Origin: Aequorivita viscosa
GTDB taxonomy: Bacteria > Bacteroidota > Bacteroidia > Flavobacteriales > Flavobacteriaceae
Direction: 5' to 3'
DNA: 64,000 nt
NCBI RefSeq assembly: GCF_900106795.1
Contig: NZ_FNNS01000004.1
Span: 124,001 to 188,000 of the forward strand
Every line of letters starts with the position of its first letter. Within the stretch, counting starts at the first letter, position 1. The notes under the pieces were generated by a model. It did no database searches, was not told the DNA's origin, and worked only from the letters and a program-made list of their open reading frames with translations. Below, in pieces: positions 54,219-63,902 of the stretch. Made by a program: the position numbers and the translations under genes.

Positions 54219-54320
54219 GAGAATTGAATATTCAGAAAAATCTAATTTTCCTTTTCAACATGGTTGTTGCGTGGTTTAAAGTCGCTTTATCAATGACTTT
54301 GTAGTATTAGAATACACTAT

Positions 54321-54356
54321 TGTCCCGATTAAAATATTTCATAATTACCTTCAGTC
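54321..54356 (+). repeat. Degenerate copy of the 5561 element end
   Basis: CGATTAAAATATTTCA-AATT-C-TTCAG matches the left end of the element at 5561 (with an extra C in TGTCCCG). No inverted partner is found within a few hundred bases, so it is a relic. Confidence 0.55.
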
Positions 54357-54459
54357 AGAGACGATAGACGTCTAAAGTATTTTAACTTAGTAATTGCCGA
54401 AGCCAGAATTTTTGCGTTTTTCGCTTCTCAAAAAAAAATGTATGCTCTAATAATGTAAT

Positions 54460-54547
54460 TTTCATGCGCATGGAATAAAAGTTTCATGCGCAATGAATCA
54501 TAGTTTCATGCGCAAGGAGCAACAATTTCATGCGCATGAAATTTTGA
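54460..54547. repeat. Four 22-bp palindromic tandem repeats
   Basis: TTTCATGCGCA begins exactly at 54460, 54482, 54504 and 54526, a strict 22-base period. The remaining 11 bases of each unit vary. The first and last units continue into near-perfect or perfect palindromes (TTTCATGCGCATGAAA in the fourth). The spacing equals about two helical turns. Confidence 0.85.
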
Positions 54548-54658
54548 CCTGTTCTTAGCCCTTATTCAGCTGGGGATTATAGCTTATATATTTTGGGTTG
54601 TGGATGCTTAAATTAATATTGAAAAAAATTTAAAATTTTTACATTCACTAACAGTAAT

Positions 54659-54695
54659 GTCCGATTAAAATAGGTAAAAATTACGTTCAACTGGG
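54659..54695 (+). repeat. Second degenerate element end
   Basis: TGTCCGATTAAAATA followed by AAAATTACGTTCAAC resembles the left ends at 5561 and 54321, in the same orientation as 54321. It has no inverted partner nearby. Confidence 0.55.
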
Positions 54696-54752
54696 TTTTA
54701 TGATATACTTCATAATTTCCACTCGAAATAAGTTATGTGTAGAGGAATATTG

Positions 54753-54795
54753 ACAAAAAAAAAGAGGGTCCTAATTTTAGAACCCTCTTTTCCAA
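54753..54795 (-). terminator. Terminator of the T9SS cargo gene
   Basis: On the minus strand AGAGGGTTCTA and TAGGACCCTCT pair (one G-U) around an AAAT loop and are followed by a run of T residues (the A9 at 54755-54763 on the plus strand). Confidence 0.9.
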
Positions 54796-54813
54796 TTTTA
54801 TAATATAGTATTA

Positions 54814-56766
54814 CTATTTGTTCATTACCACTGCCTTGTAATCAACAATAATATCATCTGAAGTTACTAATTTTACTAAGTAAACTCCGTCGCTTAAATT
54901 TCCAGTATAAAATGAATATCTGTTGCTATCGCCAAGATTGTTTTCAGAGATAACTAATTTACCACTCATATCATATACAGAAGCAGATTTAAGAGTGTAT
55001 CCTTCTGGATTGCTTACTTCCAATTGACGAGCTCGGTTATTTTGGAAAACTGCTACATCTGCCATAATCTGGGCTTTAGTATCCATTCCTTCTGGCTTTA
55101 AGTTACGAGCACGGAAAACGATATAAAAACGATCTTGGTAATTTCCTGCTGGCAAGGTAAAAGTGCCGGCAAGACTGTGAGCTCTATCCAAAGGTCTGTA
55201 TGTGTTTTCTAATTGGTCATAAAGATATGCTTTTTCATAAGGCTTTCTTATCTCCTCAACTGCGCGTACCTCAATTTGACTTGTTTTGTGAAGCTTAAAT
55301 GTGATAGGGATTTGCTTACTGTGATCAAAATTTGTCGATTGAATAGCATAAGGCATACGTTGTGAAACTCCGTTGTTTTCAACGGAAATAGGGAAGTATG
55401 CATCTGACTTCATTCCTAACGGACTTAGGCCATCACGACCACGATCATACCCATCTGTCGCTTGTGGTGAAAATGCTAAAAGTAAATCGCGAGTTAGCGC
55501 ATCATCAAAAACCACATAAAGTCGAAGTTGAGATTGGCGTCTATCTAATTGATAAGGAGCCGTTGACAATGATGGGCCTTGGTTGTTATTACTAAGAGCA
55601 ACTGCAGAGCCTCCTTCGGGTCTTTGGAAGACAGAATAAGTACCTTCTTTAGCATATACACGGTGGTTATTTTTAATGGCTACGTTATCTATTGCGTTTC
55701 CAACGAACATAAATCCTTGCCCAATTGGAGCATATCGTTTCCCGTTAGTGCTTGTACCGGTGCTACCAGTTCCTGTGGTTCCACCTGCTGAATTCCAAAT
55801 GTAAAACGTTGCTTGAGTGTACAATCCAGGATAGGTTGCTGGGTCATTTCCTGGATCTAGAGCTCCAGGTATCCAAACACCATAACCAAAAGGTTTTTGG
55901 CTGTATAAATGAGACATTACTGTTCTATCTTCGTCGTAATAGTATATTTCACTTAACGCGCTGTTGTCTGCGTCATAAAACAGTTTATTCAAATCTAGAG
56001 CTGATGGATAAGGGTTTCCAGTTAGTATCATTTTAGCATCCACTCTTGCAGGATCACCTGGAGCTGCACGGAATGGTGGTTCTACAGGTATTAACATATC
56101 ACCACTATTTGGTCTTCCACGAAATTCGTAGGTTTGGTTTAATGTGGTATTTCCAGGTGATCCAGAAACCCCTTCATTAACCCCTTTCATTGTAAAACCA
56201 AGTCCAGGTCGTATGCCCGTAGTGTTGCCAATAAAATTATAGTTTGCTTCTGCCTCAGTTCCAGGTGTTGGAAGTGTATAAATCCATCGTCTTGAAATAG
56301 TTAAAACAGGATCGGTAAATCCATTTAACGAAGCTGTGTTGGCAGCCTGAATTGCTTTTGTACCGTCTCCCAATACTATATTGTCGTCTTCGTATATGCC
56401 TAGAATACCAAAGTCTTTATTTCCAGCTGCTCCACCTAATGATGGGTCTCCTACAGGCGAACACCAGTAGCGATATGCAAAAGCATTTGTTGATGGCGTA
56501 TTTTGTTGAACTGAAAGAAAACCAGTTCCATCGTTCTGAGAGTTTCCATTCTCCATCTGGATAAGTTGCCCACCATTACGTAAGTATATACTTGCTTCTG
56601 TATCACTTACTGGGTTCTTTACCATATTGATTTCCTCTTTTACATAAAGAACTTCATTTTTCACATAAATATATGAACTTGTTGAACCATTAGGCTTAAC
56701 TGTTAGTTGTGCAAAAGAGAAAGCAGTTGTTAAAAGGAATGCTGAAGAAAGTAGTATGTTTTTCAT
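54814..56766 (-). CDS. T9SS type A sorting domain surface protein
   Basis: 650 residues from the ATG at 56766, which starts a good signal peptide (MKNILLSSAFLLTTAFSFAQ). The body is beta-rich, with a repeat-poor Ser/Thr/Gly-rich stretch (GGTTGTGSTGTSTNG near 340) and a YRYWCSPVG motif typical of flavobacterial surface proteins. The last about 80 residues are a type A T9SS C-terminal domain (VSNPEGYTLKSASVYDMSGKLV, LSDGVYLVKLVTSD). The type IX system exports it across the outer membrane and attaches or releases it. No enzymatic domain is recognised; an adhesive or structural role is a guess. Confidence 0.9.
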   Translation of the reverse strand: MKNILLSSAFLLTTAFSFAQLTVKPNGSTSSYIYVKNEVLYVKEEINMVKNPVSDTEASIYLRNGGQLIQMENGNSQNDGTGFLSVQQNTPSTNAFAYRYWCSPVGDPSLGGAAGNKDFGILGIYEDDNIVLGDGTKAIQAANTASLNGFTDPVLTISRRWIYTLPTPGTEAEANYNFIGNTTGIRPGLGFTMKGVNEGVSGSPGNTTLNQTYEFRGRPNSGDMLIPVEPPFRAAPGDPARVDAKMILTGNPYPSALDLNKLFYDADNSALSEIYYYDEDRTVMSHLYSQKPFGYGVWIPGALDPGNDPATYPGLYTQATFYIWNSAGGTTGTGSTGTSTNGKRYAPIGQGFMFVGNAIDNVAIKNNHRVYAKEGTYSVFQRPEGGSAVALSNNNQGPSLSTAPYQLDRRQSQLRLYVVFDDALTRDLLLAFSPQATDGYDRGRDGLSPLGMKSDAYFPISVENNGVSQRMPYAIQSTNFDHSKQIPITFKLHKTSQIEVRAVEEIRKPYEKAYLYDQLENTYRPLDRAHSLAGTFTLPAGNYQDRFYIVFRARNLKPEGMDTKAQIMADVAVFQNNRARQLEVSNPEGYTLKSASVYDMSGKLVISENNLGDSNRYSFYTGNLSDGVYLVKLVTSDDIIVDYKAVVMNK

Positions 56767-56951
56767 AGTTTTGTGGTTTAAAAACACCATTAGTTTATTG
56801 TTGCGGGGTCTTAATTCACGCGGTAAATTTATAAAGAAAATTCAACATGCTAATGTGATTCCACTAAAATAATCATTTTTTTTTAAACTGTTAACTGAAA
56901 CAGCATAAATTATGTTTAAAATGATTTTTTTTAAGATTAATTATAAAGTAA

Positions 56952-57500
56952 ATGATAAAAATTCACGACAAGGTTTTGGTTTTAGACGATGCTATTTCTG
57001 GCGAAGTTATCAGGGTTAATGGGAAGCGTATAACCATCAAAACCCCTGATGATTTTGAATTGGATTTTTTTGAAAACGAACTTGTTGTTATTGATGGGTC
57101 ATTGACAAAAAACGAGATGTCTCGGATGAATCTTTCTGCTGTACTTTCTGAAAAGGAACAACCTAAACCAGCAAAATCGAAACGTGTAAAACCAAAAGAA
57201 CGAGCACAAGCTGCAATGGAAGTCGATTTGCACATTCACCAGTTGGTGCCAAAGTCTAAATACCTATCAAATTTTGAAATTCTTACTATTCAAACTGAAA
57301 CTGCTAAGCGACAATTAGAATTTGCAATTTCAAAACGAATTCAACGGGTCGTGTTTATTCATGGTGTTGGGGAAGGAGTGCTGCGAACGGAACTGGAATA
57401 CCTTTTTGGCCGCTATGATAATGTGAAGTTCTATGATGCCGATTATCAAAAATACGGCCGAGGAGCCACGGAGGTTTACATTTATCAGAATGTTAAATAA
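56952..57500 (+). CDS. Smr/MutS2-like endonuclease-domain protein
   Basis: 182 residues. The N-terminal about 50 residues look like a small beta-barrel (KVLVLDDAISGEVIRVNGKRITI). After a basic linker (KPAKSKRVKPKERAQ), the Smr domain begins EVDLHIHQLV and has the HGVGEGVLRTELEYLF motif. Smr domains nick DNA or RNA; related proteins act on branched DNA or collided ribosomes. It lacks the MutS ATPase part. It is a single gene divergent from the T9SS cargo gene. Confidence 0.88.
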   Translation: MIKIHDKVLVLDDAISGEVIRVNGKRITIKTPDDFELDFFENELVVIDGSLTKNEMSRMNLSAVLSEKEQPKPAKSKRVKPKERAQAAMEVDLHIHQLVPKSKYLSNFEILTIQTETAKRQLEFAISKRIQRVVFIHGVGEGVLRTELEYLFGRYDNVKFYDADYQKYGRGATEVYIYQNVK

Positions 57501-57535
57501 TTTGCAGTTGTGTTTTCTATTTCTGAAAGTTAAAA

Positions 57536-58138
57536 TTACGGGATAATTTCCACAACTTCTACATTTTCAATCGTTCCCATATCAAGAGTTTCTAGGATAA
57601 TCTGATTGTCGCCACTTATAAGAACTAAATCTTTTAAAATTATCTGAACACTTTTTCTGAGCGTGCTTCTGAATTGCGATGAAGAGTTTTCTTCTTTAAA
57701 TGGCGTCTTTTTCGCAATTACAGGGTTTTCTTCCTTTTTATGTGCAGGTTCTTCATAATCAAAAGTTACTGTAACTTCCGCTTTTCCTGAAACGGCGAGG
57801 TAATTTGATTCAATTTTTGGAGATGTTGGTGGAATGCTACTGCAAAAATAATTGCTGCCCAATGGTCCGTTATAACTGCGATAATTTACAAAACTTGTGT
57901 TATCGCTTAGCTCGTAAATCTTGATCCCTGGGTCTTTGTAAATACTGTCTGTTGTGCCTAATCTAAGTGAAAGACTTTCAAAAACTTGTGTGTTTTCTTT
58001 ATAAAAAACATAATTACCAACACTGCCGCAAGTTTTGAGTGCAGCATCGTCAAAATCGAAAGTGGTAATAATTACATCACCGTCGTCACAACTTTGAAAT
58101 AGGATGGTTATAATTAAAAGTACAAATAATCGTTTCAT
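57536..58138 (-). CDS. Lipoprotein of unknown function
   Basis: 200 residues; lipobox with Cys17 (LFQSCDDGD). Beta-rich; conserved-looking CGSVGNYVFYKEN and a second Cys in NYFCSSIPP could form a disulfide. I do not recognise the family. It ends 36 bases from the convergent Smr gene stop. Confidence 0.7.
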   Translation of the reverse strand: MKRLFVLLIITILFQSCDDGDVIITTFDFDDAALKTCGSVGNYVFYKENTQVFESLSLRLGTTDSIYKDPGIKIYELSDNTSFVNYRSYNGPLGSNYFCSSIPPTSPKIESNYLAVSGKAEVTVTFDYEEPAHKKEENPVIAKKTPFKEENSSSQFRSTLRKSVQIILKDLVLISGDNQIILETLDMGTIENVEVVEIIP

Positions 58139-58291
58139 GATTTTAGGGTTGTTCTGAAATGTTAGTGCTGTTAGTCAATTGTTTAAGATTGAATTCAGTT
58201 TCAATTTCAGTGTCAAATTCATTGCAAAATTTAGCTTCACAAAGTAACGCATTTCTTTTTTATTGAAATAGAGCTAATTTTAATTTATATG

Positions 58292-58299
58292 TACTTTTG
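58292..58299 (+). promoter_or_regulatory. -7 element of the cysteine desulfurase gene
   Basis: TACTTTTG matches TAnnTTTG. It would give a leader of about 70 bases before the ATG at 58378. Confidence 0.5.
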
Positions 58300-58377
58300 C
58301 AAACTGTACGTAAAAGGGGAAGCCCTGCAATAATTTTGAAATTCGGTTTAGCACCGTTTTTTCTTGAAAAATATTAA

Positions 58378-59523
58378 ATGAAGAAAGTATATTTTGATAA
58401 TGCCGCGACTACACAGTTGCGAAACGAAGTAATTAGATGTATAACGGAAGTGTTGAAAACCGAATACGGAAACCCTTCATCAACTCATTCCTATGGTCGA
58501 TCGGCTAAATCGTTGCTCGAAAATGCGAGAAAGGAAATAGCAGGTTTTTTGAATGTTTCTGCTAGTGAAATAATTTTCACTTCGGGCGGTACAGAGGCTG
58601 ATAATTTGGCTCTTACGAGCTCGGTACGCGACCTGGGGGTTAAAAGGATAATCTCTAGTCGTATTGAACATCATGCCGTTTTACATACCTTAGAATGGTT
58701 GGAAAAGACATACGATGTTAAAATAGAATATGTAAAGCTAGACAATCGTGGTCTTGTAGATTATGCAGATTTGGAAAATTTACTAAAGGGTTCTTCAGAC
58801 AAAACCCTAGTCAGTTTAATGCATATGAATAATGAAGTTGGAAATGTGCTGGATTTAAAGAAAGTTGCGGCTTTTTGTAAAGAATATAATGCGCTTTTCC
58901 ACAGTGATACAGTGCAATCTATGGGGCATTATGAAATGGATTTTAAAGAAATTCCTATAGATTTTGCGGCAGCTTCTGCTCATAAATTCCACGGGCCAAA
59001 AGGTGTTGGTTTTGCATTTATACGAAAAAACTCAGGAATTCGAGCTTTAATTCAAGGGGGTGAACAAGAACGCGGAATGAGGGCTGGAACAGAAGCAGTT
59101 CATGCAATAGCCGGAATGGCAGAAGCATTGAAAATTGCCTACCTTACTATGGAAAAGGAGCGGGTTTATATAACTGATTTAAAAGATTATTTTAAAGAAA
59201 AACTTAAAACGTCCATTCCAGGAGTAAAGTTTAATGGCAGTTGCGAAGACAATGAATGTAGCTCCTTTAAGGTGCTCAACGTCTGTTTACCTGTAGCCGC
59301 AGAAAAAGCGATGATGCTTTTATTTCAGTTAGATTTAAAGGGAATTGCTTGTTCTAAAGGAAGCGCTTGCCAGAGTGGGAGCGAAGGTGGTTCGCACGTA
59401 CTTAATGCAATTCTTTCGGAAGAGGATCTTAAAAAACCTTCCATTCGATTTTCATTTTCTAGCTTTAATACTAAAGAAGAAGTCGATTATGTGGTCGATG
59501 TGCTAGCAGAATTTATCGACTAA
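58378..59523 (+). CDS. Cysteine desulfurase (NifS/IscS class I type)
   Basis: 381 residues. Fold type I PLP enzyme: YFDNAATTQLR start, EHHAVLHTLEW (His), PLP Lys in SAHKFHGPKGVGF, and the catalytic Cys in GIACSKGSACQSGSEGGSHVL. It strips sulfur from cysteine for Fe-S cluster assembly or tRNA thiolation. No iscU or sufBCD genes are nearby. It ends convergent to the TonB receptor gene. Confidence 0.93.
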   Translation: MKKVYFDNAATTQLRNEVIRCITEVLKTEYGNPSSTHSYGRSAKSLLENARKEIAGFLNVSASEIIFTSGGTEADNLALTSSVRDLGVKRIISSRIEHHAVLHTLEWLEKTYDVKIEYVKLDNRGLVDYADLENLLKGSSDKTLVSLMHMNNEVGNVLDLKKVAAFCKEYNALFHSDTVQSMGHYEMDFKEIPIDFAAASAHKFHGPKGVGFAFIRKNSGIRALIQGGEQERGMRAGTEAVHAIAGMAEALKIAYLTMEKERVYITDLKDYFKEKLKTSIPGVKFNGSCEDNECSSFKVLNVCLPVAAEKAMMLLFQLDLKGIACSKGSACQSGSEGGSHVLNAILSEEDLKKPSIRFSFSSFNTKEEVDYVVDVLAEFID

Positions 59524-59588
59524 GTTAGAATTTCGATTATATTTAATTTTCGAGAAACTTCTGCAATTATTTTTGAAGTATTTTCAAC

Positions 59589-62048
59589 TTAAAACTTCAT
59601 TGTCGTGCGAAGGTTAAAAATTCTTGGTGAAAGATAGTTTGGGATAGCGTATTGCACTTTGGAATAAACATCTCTCACATAGGTATTTGTAATTGAATTT
59701 TGAATATCGAATATGTTGAATATCTCGGCGCCAATCGTCAATTCTTTAAAAGGTTTTAGCCAACCGCTTTCCCTTAACTTGTTTTCGCCTACAATTACAT
59801 AACTTACACCTAAATCTGCTCGTTTGTAATCAGGCAATCGAATTTGATAGTCGTATGGGTCGGCATAACTTGGAGATCCTCCAGGTAAACCAGTGTTATA
59901 GGTAAGGTTTAAATACATTTTTAAATCTGGAATCACTTTTACGTAATCCTGAAATAACATTGCAAATTTCAAGCGTTGGTCAGTAGGTCTGAAAATATAA
60001 CCGCGGTCGTTAATATTTTCTTCTGTTTTCATATAACCAAAGCTTAACCAGCTTTCTGTGCCAGGAACGAATTCACCTGCAAGTCGAACGTCCAATCCAT
60101 AAGCATACGCTACGGCGTTGTTATTTGCGCGATAGCGAATACGAACATTTTCTAAGGTGTACGGATTAACATCGGTAAGTTGTTTAAAATACAATTCAGA
60201 ATTTAAACGAAATTTTCTGTCCCACATTTTAAAGCTGTAATCATTTCCAAAAACTAAATGAACGGATTGTTGTGCTTTAACTTCTGGTCGAACAGTACCC
60301 GTAGAGTCACGAAGTTCTCTGTAAAAAGGAGGTTGGTGGTATAATCCTCCAGAAATTCTGAAGAGCATATCCATTTCCCAATCGGGTTTTAAGGAAACTT
60401 GTGCTCGTGGACTGAAAACTGTTTGTGTCTTGCTAGTAATATTTTTTCCACTAACAGTCCAGTTGTGGGCTCTAACCCCAGCGTTTAACCAAAGGTCACT
60501 GTTTCCTATTGTAGTTCGTTTGCTCCATTGTGCGTAACCAGAAATACGGTCAATCTGCACGTCGTTTGAAGCGCGGACATTTGTATAAGGCACTATAGGG
60601 GAAGTGTAAGGTTGGTAAGGTTGGTCGTTTGCAGGAAGTATCGGTGGGCGAATGATAAACCCAGCAGAGTCTATCATTTCGTATTCTTGAACTCGATCGC
60701 GAATGTCTTCGTGGGTAAATTTCACGCCGTATTCAATGTTGTTTTCCTCTATAGCGATGCTTCCTTTGTGCTCTAAGTTAACAATTAATGCGTCCAAATC
60801 GTTTCTGGCGTGGGTGAGTTGTGAACCAACGCCTCTGCTAAATTTCACGTCGCCTAATCCAGATCCGCCTAAATCTGTATCTACTTCGCCTAACCTGTAT
60901 TCCGCAAGAATGTCGTAGTGTTCTTGTTCAGAAGTTTGGTATAATGATCCAATTAATTTGGCTGTATAGTTTTCAGAAACAACCCAAGTTGACTTCAGTG
61001 CGCCAAAATAGGTGTTGTAGCGGTCTTCTTCTTTTCCTTCGTAAAAAACCAATAAGGCGATAGGGTCAGAAATTGTTCCAAAATTAGTTTGTCGCGTGAG
61101 TGGTTCGTAGCTGTAATCGTTAATGGATACATTCCCTAGAAAACTGAGTTCAAATTTATTTGAAAACCTGTAGGTTAGATACGTTTGCGCATCTGCAAAT
61201 CTTGGTTTGTAATTGGTTTCGGTTTCTTTAGCATTTACCAAAAGACTGTTGTCGCGATAACGGATACCAGCGATACCAGAAAACCTCCCGTTTTTTGAAA
61301 CACCTTCCACAGCACCATTAACACCTAGAAAACTAAGGTCGAGGCTTGTTCCGAAACTCACAGGTTTCCGGTATGTAATATCGAGGACAGAGGATAGCTT
61401 ATCGCCATATTTAGCTTGAAACCCACCAGCAGAAAACTCGACGTTGCTAGTAAGGTCACTGTTTACAAAGCTCAAGCCTTCCTGTTGCCCACTTCGAATT
61501 AAGAAAGGTCGATATACTTCAATCTCGTTAACGTAAACTAAGTTTTCGTCATAGTTTCCTCCGCGTACAGCGTATTGGGTGCTTAGTTCGTCGTTGCTAT
61601 TAACACCGGGGAGTGATTTTAAAAGATTTTCAACTCCTGCATTGGCACCTACCATTTTTCGAATTACTTCTGGTGAAATGGTGGTAACCCCTTCCACTCG
61701 TTTGTTTTCACGGCCAGAAATAACTACTTCGCCTATTTGCTCAATACTTGTGCTTAGAACTGGGTTGAGTTCATAATCTTCATTTGGCGAAAGACTTACG
61801 GTTACCTGAACTTTTTTATGGCTTAGGTGTGAAAATGTAATAACCACATTTCTATTAGCTGGGATTTCTAGAATATAAAAACCATTAAAATCGGTTATAG
61901 TTCCAGAATTGTTATGCGTAACATTAACTCCAGGAATGGGTTCGTTGAACTCATCGAGGACAATACCTTTTATGGTAGCATTTTGAGCAAATACAGCGGT
62001 TGCAAAGAAAAAAAAGAGTAGGGTGAGCGGGAGGTTAATCGTTTTCAA
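59589..62048 (-). CDS. TonB-dependent outer membrane receptor
   Basis: 819 residues. Signal peptide (about 1-21), then a carboxypeptidase-regulatory-like beta-sandwich (NATIKGIVLDEFNEPIPGVNV, residues 22-110), a plug domain (about 115-230: VGANAGVENLLKSLPGV, YAVRGGNYDENLVYVNEIEVYRP) and a 22-strand barrel ending in RIFNLRTTMKF with a terminal Phe. It imports an unknown ligand through the outer membrane. No SusD partner is next to it, so it is not a typical glycan locus. It follows the M23 peptidase gene by 15 bases. Confidence 0.95.
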   Translation of the reverse strand: MKTINLPLTLLFFFFATAVFAQNATIKGIVLDEFNEPIPGVNVTHNNSGTITDFNGFYILEIPANRNVVITFSHLSHKKVQVTVSLSPNEDYELNPVLSTSIEQIGEVVISGRENKRVEGVTTISPEVIRKMVGANAGVENLLKSLPGVNSNDELSTQYAVRGGNYDENLVYVNEIEVYRPFLIRSGQQEGLSFVNSDLTSNVEFSAGGFQAKYGDKLSSVLDITYRKPVSFGTSLDLSFLGVNGAVEGVSKNGRFSGIAGIRYRDNSLLVNAKETETNYKPRFADAQTYLTYRFSNKFELSFLGNVSINDYSYEPLTRQTNFGTISDPIALLVFYEGKEEDRYNTYFGALKSTWVVSENYTAKLIGSLYQTSEQEHYDILAEYRLGEVDTDLGGSGLGDVKFSRGVGSQLTHARNDLDALIVNLEHKGSIAIEENNIEYGVKFTHEDIRDRVQEYEMIDSAGFIIRPPILPANDQPYQPYTSPIVPYTNVRASNDVQIDRISGYAQWSKRTTIGNSDLWLNAGVRAHNWTVSGKNITSKTQTVFSPRAQVSLKPDWEMDMLFRISGGLYHQPPFYRELRDSTGTVRPEVKAQQSVHLVFGNDYSFKMWDRKFRLNSELYFKQLTDVNPYTLENVRIRYRANNNAVAYAYGLDVRLAGEFVPGTESWLSFGYMKTEENINDRGYIFRPTDQRLKFAMLFQDYVKVIPDLKMYLNLTYNTGLPGGSPSYADPYDYQIRLPDYKRADLGVSYVIVGENKLRESGWLKPFKELTIGAEIFNIFDIQNSITNTYVRDVYSKVQYAIPNYLSPRIFNLRTTMKF

Positions 62049-62063
62049 AAGCTGTTATTAGGT

Positions 62064-63749
62064 TTATTTTCTGAAAAATTTTGCTTCAAATGTAGCACTA
62101 TTTCCCACATTATCTATTACAATGAGTTTCAAATTATTTTCTGTTTCGGTGTTTATGGCATCACCAAAATCATAGGTTAAAACGTCATTTTTGTAATTAT
62201 ATTCCATTAAAATAAACTTTCCATTAATTGTTGCCCGATATGAACTAATTCCGCTTAATTCGTCAGTAATTTTTATTTTCAATTCTTTTTGACTGCTAAT
62301 CCATTTCCCTTCAGAAAAATTCATTGGTTTTATAACGGGCTCAACAGTATCCGAAACCACGGCATAATCGCCAAATAAGCGTACGTAAGCAATTAATTTG
62401 TTGCCCTTTCTGCTAGTTTTAGTGTAATATGGTTTTCCTTTATAATTTAATCGTCCGAGAAACAACTTGTCTTTGTCTTCTTCCAAATAATTGGAAATAT
62501 CTGCCGAGATTGTAATGTTTTTGTGAATAGGAACAACATCTTCGTGAAAAATTAGAGTATCGCCGTCTGCTTTAATGTTCAAATAAATATCCTCATAAAT
62601 GCTATTGGCAGGAATATAAACGCTAAACTTCCCTTTTGTTAAAGATGTTGCGTGGTCTGAATAGATAAAGTCTTCTGTTTCTTCAATCGCTCTGGGATTT
62701 AAAATTTCAGATTTTGTACCTTTTATGGGAATAATAACAGTTTGGTCGTTTCCCTTGTAATCCTTTACCGAGATGGTATAAGAATAGTCTAAACTATCTT
62801 GAACGTGTATAAAACCGTTATCATCTTCGTTTGTAATTATACTAAGTGGATTGTTTGACTCCCTAAACAATTTTTGAATTTTACTTCTATTGGTTTTATA
62901 ATAACCGTAGTCAGTATATCGGTTAAGGTAGCGCGTCTCACTAAAAGAGAACTTATCAAACTTAACTTCAAATTTTGGGGTGTTATTTAGGGCGGTGTTA
63001 ATACTGTAAACTCCGTTTTTGTTGTAGGCGCCATCAAGTTGATCGTAGGCAGACACTCCAATCCCGATTTTTCCGTACGAGATAACGTCTTCAGTTTTAT
63101 ACGTTCCGTCCATTTGTTTTATTAATCGAAGCTTAGTGAGTTTTTGGCTTTGGTTAATGTGGGCATCGGCTCCAAGGGGATATGCAAAAACTGAACTTAC
63201 AATCGGGGTTTTTTTATCGGGAACGTCCATGCCAAATAGCATTGGGTTCATAGGTCGTTGGGAGCTGTCGCGAATTTCAAAGTGCAAATGAGGTCCGCCG
63301 CTACTTCCTGTATTACCAGAATAACCAATTAATTCGCCTTTTTTCACAGGAAGAAGGGCGGCTTCAGGAAACAGCTCTATCTCAAATGTTTCTTGCTTGT
63401 ATTGAGTTTCTTTAACGTGCTTTTGTATTTCACCAGCAAAGTTTTGAAGGTGCGCATAAACAGTGGTATAGCCGTTTGGATGTAATAGATAAAGCGCTTT
63501 TCCGTAGCCGTAATGTTGTACGTTTATACGACTAACGTGTCCGTCGGCACTGGCGTAAACAGGCAGTCCTTCCCGTTGTTGTGTTTTAATATCGAGGCCG
63601 CTATGAAAATGATTGGAACGCAATTCTCCATAGGTTCCTGACAATATCATATTGATACCTAACGGATTCGAAAAGTAATTGACTGGAATATCAGATTGAC
63701 CAAAACAAATGGAGCATAAAAACAAAAGTGACAAACAAATTTTCCTCAT
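62064..63749 (-). CDS. M23 family metallopeptidase
   Basis: 561 residues with a signal peptide (CSICFGQ end, about residue 18). The LytM domain at about 35-190 keeps the zinc ligands: HFHSGLDI (His and Asp) and GGPHLHFEIRD (HxH). The remaining about 370 residues are beta-sandwich-like domains (SVKDYKGND, LIVIDNVGNSATFEAKF). It likely cleaves peptidoglycan cross-links or acts in envelope assembly. A -7 element lies directly before the ATG. The TonB receptor gene follows in an operon. Confidence 0.92.
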   Translation of the reverse strand: MRKICLSLLFLCSICFGQSDIPVNYFSNPLGINMILSGTYGELRSNHFHSGLDIKTQQREGLPVYASADGHVSRINVQHYGYGKALYLLHPNGYTTVYAHLQNFAGEIQKHVKETQYKQETFEIELFPEAALLPVKKGELIGYSGNTGSSGGPHLHFEIRDSSQRPMNPMLFGMDVPDKKTPIVSSVFAYPLGADAHINQSQKLTKLRLIKQMDGTYKTEDVISYGKIGIGVSAYDQLDGAYNKNGVYSINTALNNTPKFEVKFDKFSFSETRYLNRYTDYGYYKTNRSKIQKLFRESNNPLSIITNEDDNGFIHVQDSLDYSYTISVKDYKGNDQTVIIPIKGTKSEILNPRAIEETEDFIYSDHATSLTKGKFSVYIPANSIYEDIYLNIKADGDTLIFHEDVVPIHKNITISADISNYLEEDKDKLFLGRLNYKGKPYYTKTSRKGNKLIAYVRLFGDYAVVSDTVEPVIKPMNFSEGKWISSQKELKIKITDELSGISSYRATINGKFILMEYNYKNDVLTYDFGDAINTETENNLKLIVIDNVGNSATFEAKFFRK

Positions 63750-63753
63750 AGCA

Positions 63754-63761
63754 CAAAGATA
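63754..63761 (-). promoter_or_regulatory. -7 element of the M23 peptidase gene
   Basis: On the minus strand TATCTTTG is followed by TGCT and the ATG, so the transcript would start at or within the first codon. A -33 TTTG is not evident. Confidence 0.5.
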
Positions 63762-63902
63762 AATATACGCAAGAATTAAAGGGGAGGGTCACAGTTTTTA
63801 TTGCAAGCTATCTTCAAATTTACAAAAAATAAACTAAAAAGCATTTGCTTATTAACAAGCGTATGTTAACTTTGTGGGAGTAGTATTGAATAAAACTTTT
63901 GA

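Larger units (their letters stand above)
54091..54813. other. Repeat-rich non-coding island
   Basis: A 723-base gap between the convergent rocD and T9SS-cargo genes. It holds, in order, the rocD terminator, a degenerate copy of the MITE-like left end (54321), a 22-bp palindromic repeat array (54460-54547), a third copy of the left end (54659) and the cargo-gene terminator. No protein-coding gene is seen. It looks like an old landing place for mobile sequences. Confidence 0.75.

Noticed and set aside
54460-54547. CRISPR array
   Set aside because: The conserved part is only 11 bases, the variable part 11 bases, there are four units, and no cas genes are present.
59589-62048. Polysaccharide utilisation locus
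   Set aside because: The TonB receptor has no adjacent SusD-like gene or glycoside hydrolases; it pairs with an M23 peptidase instead.
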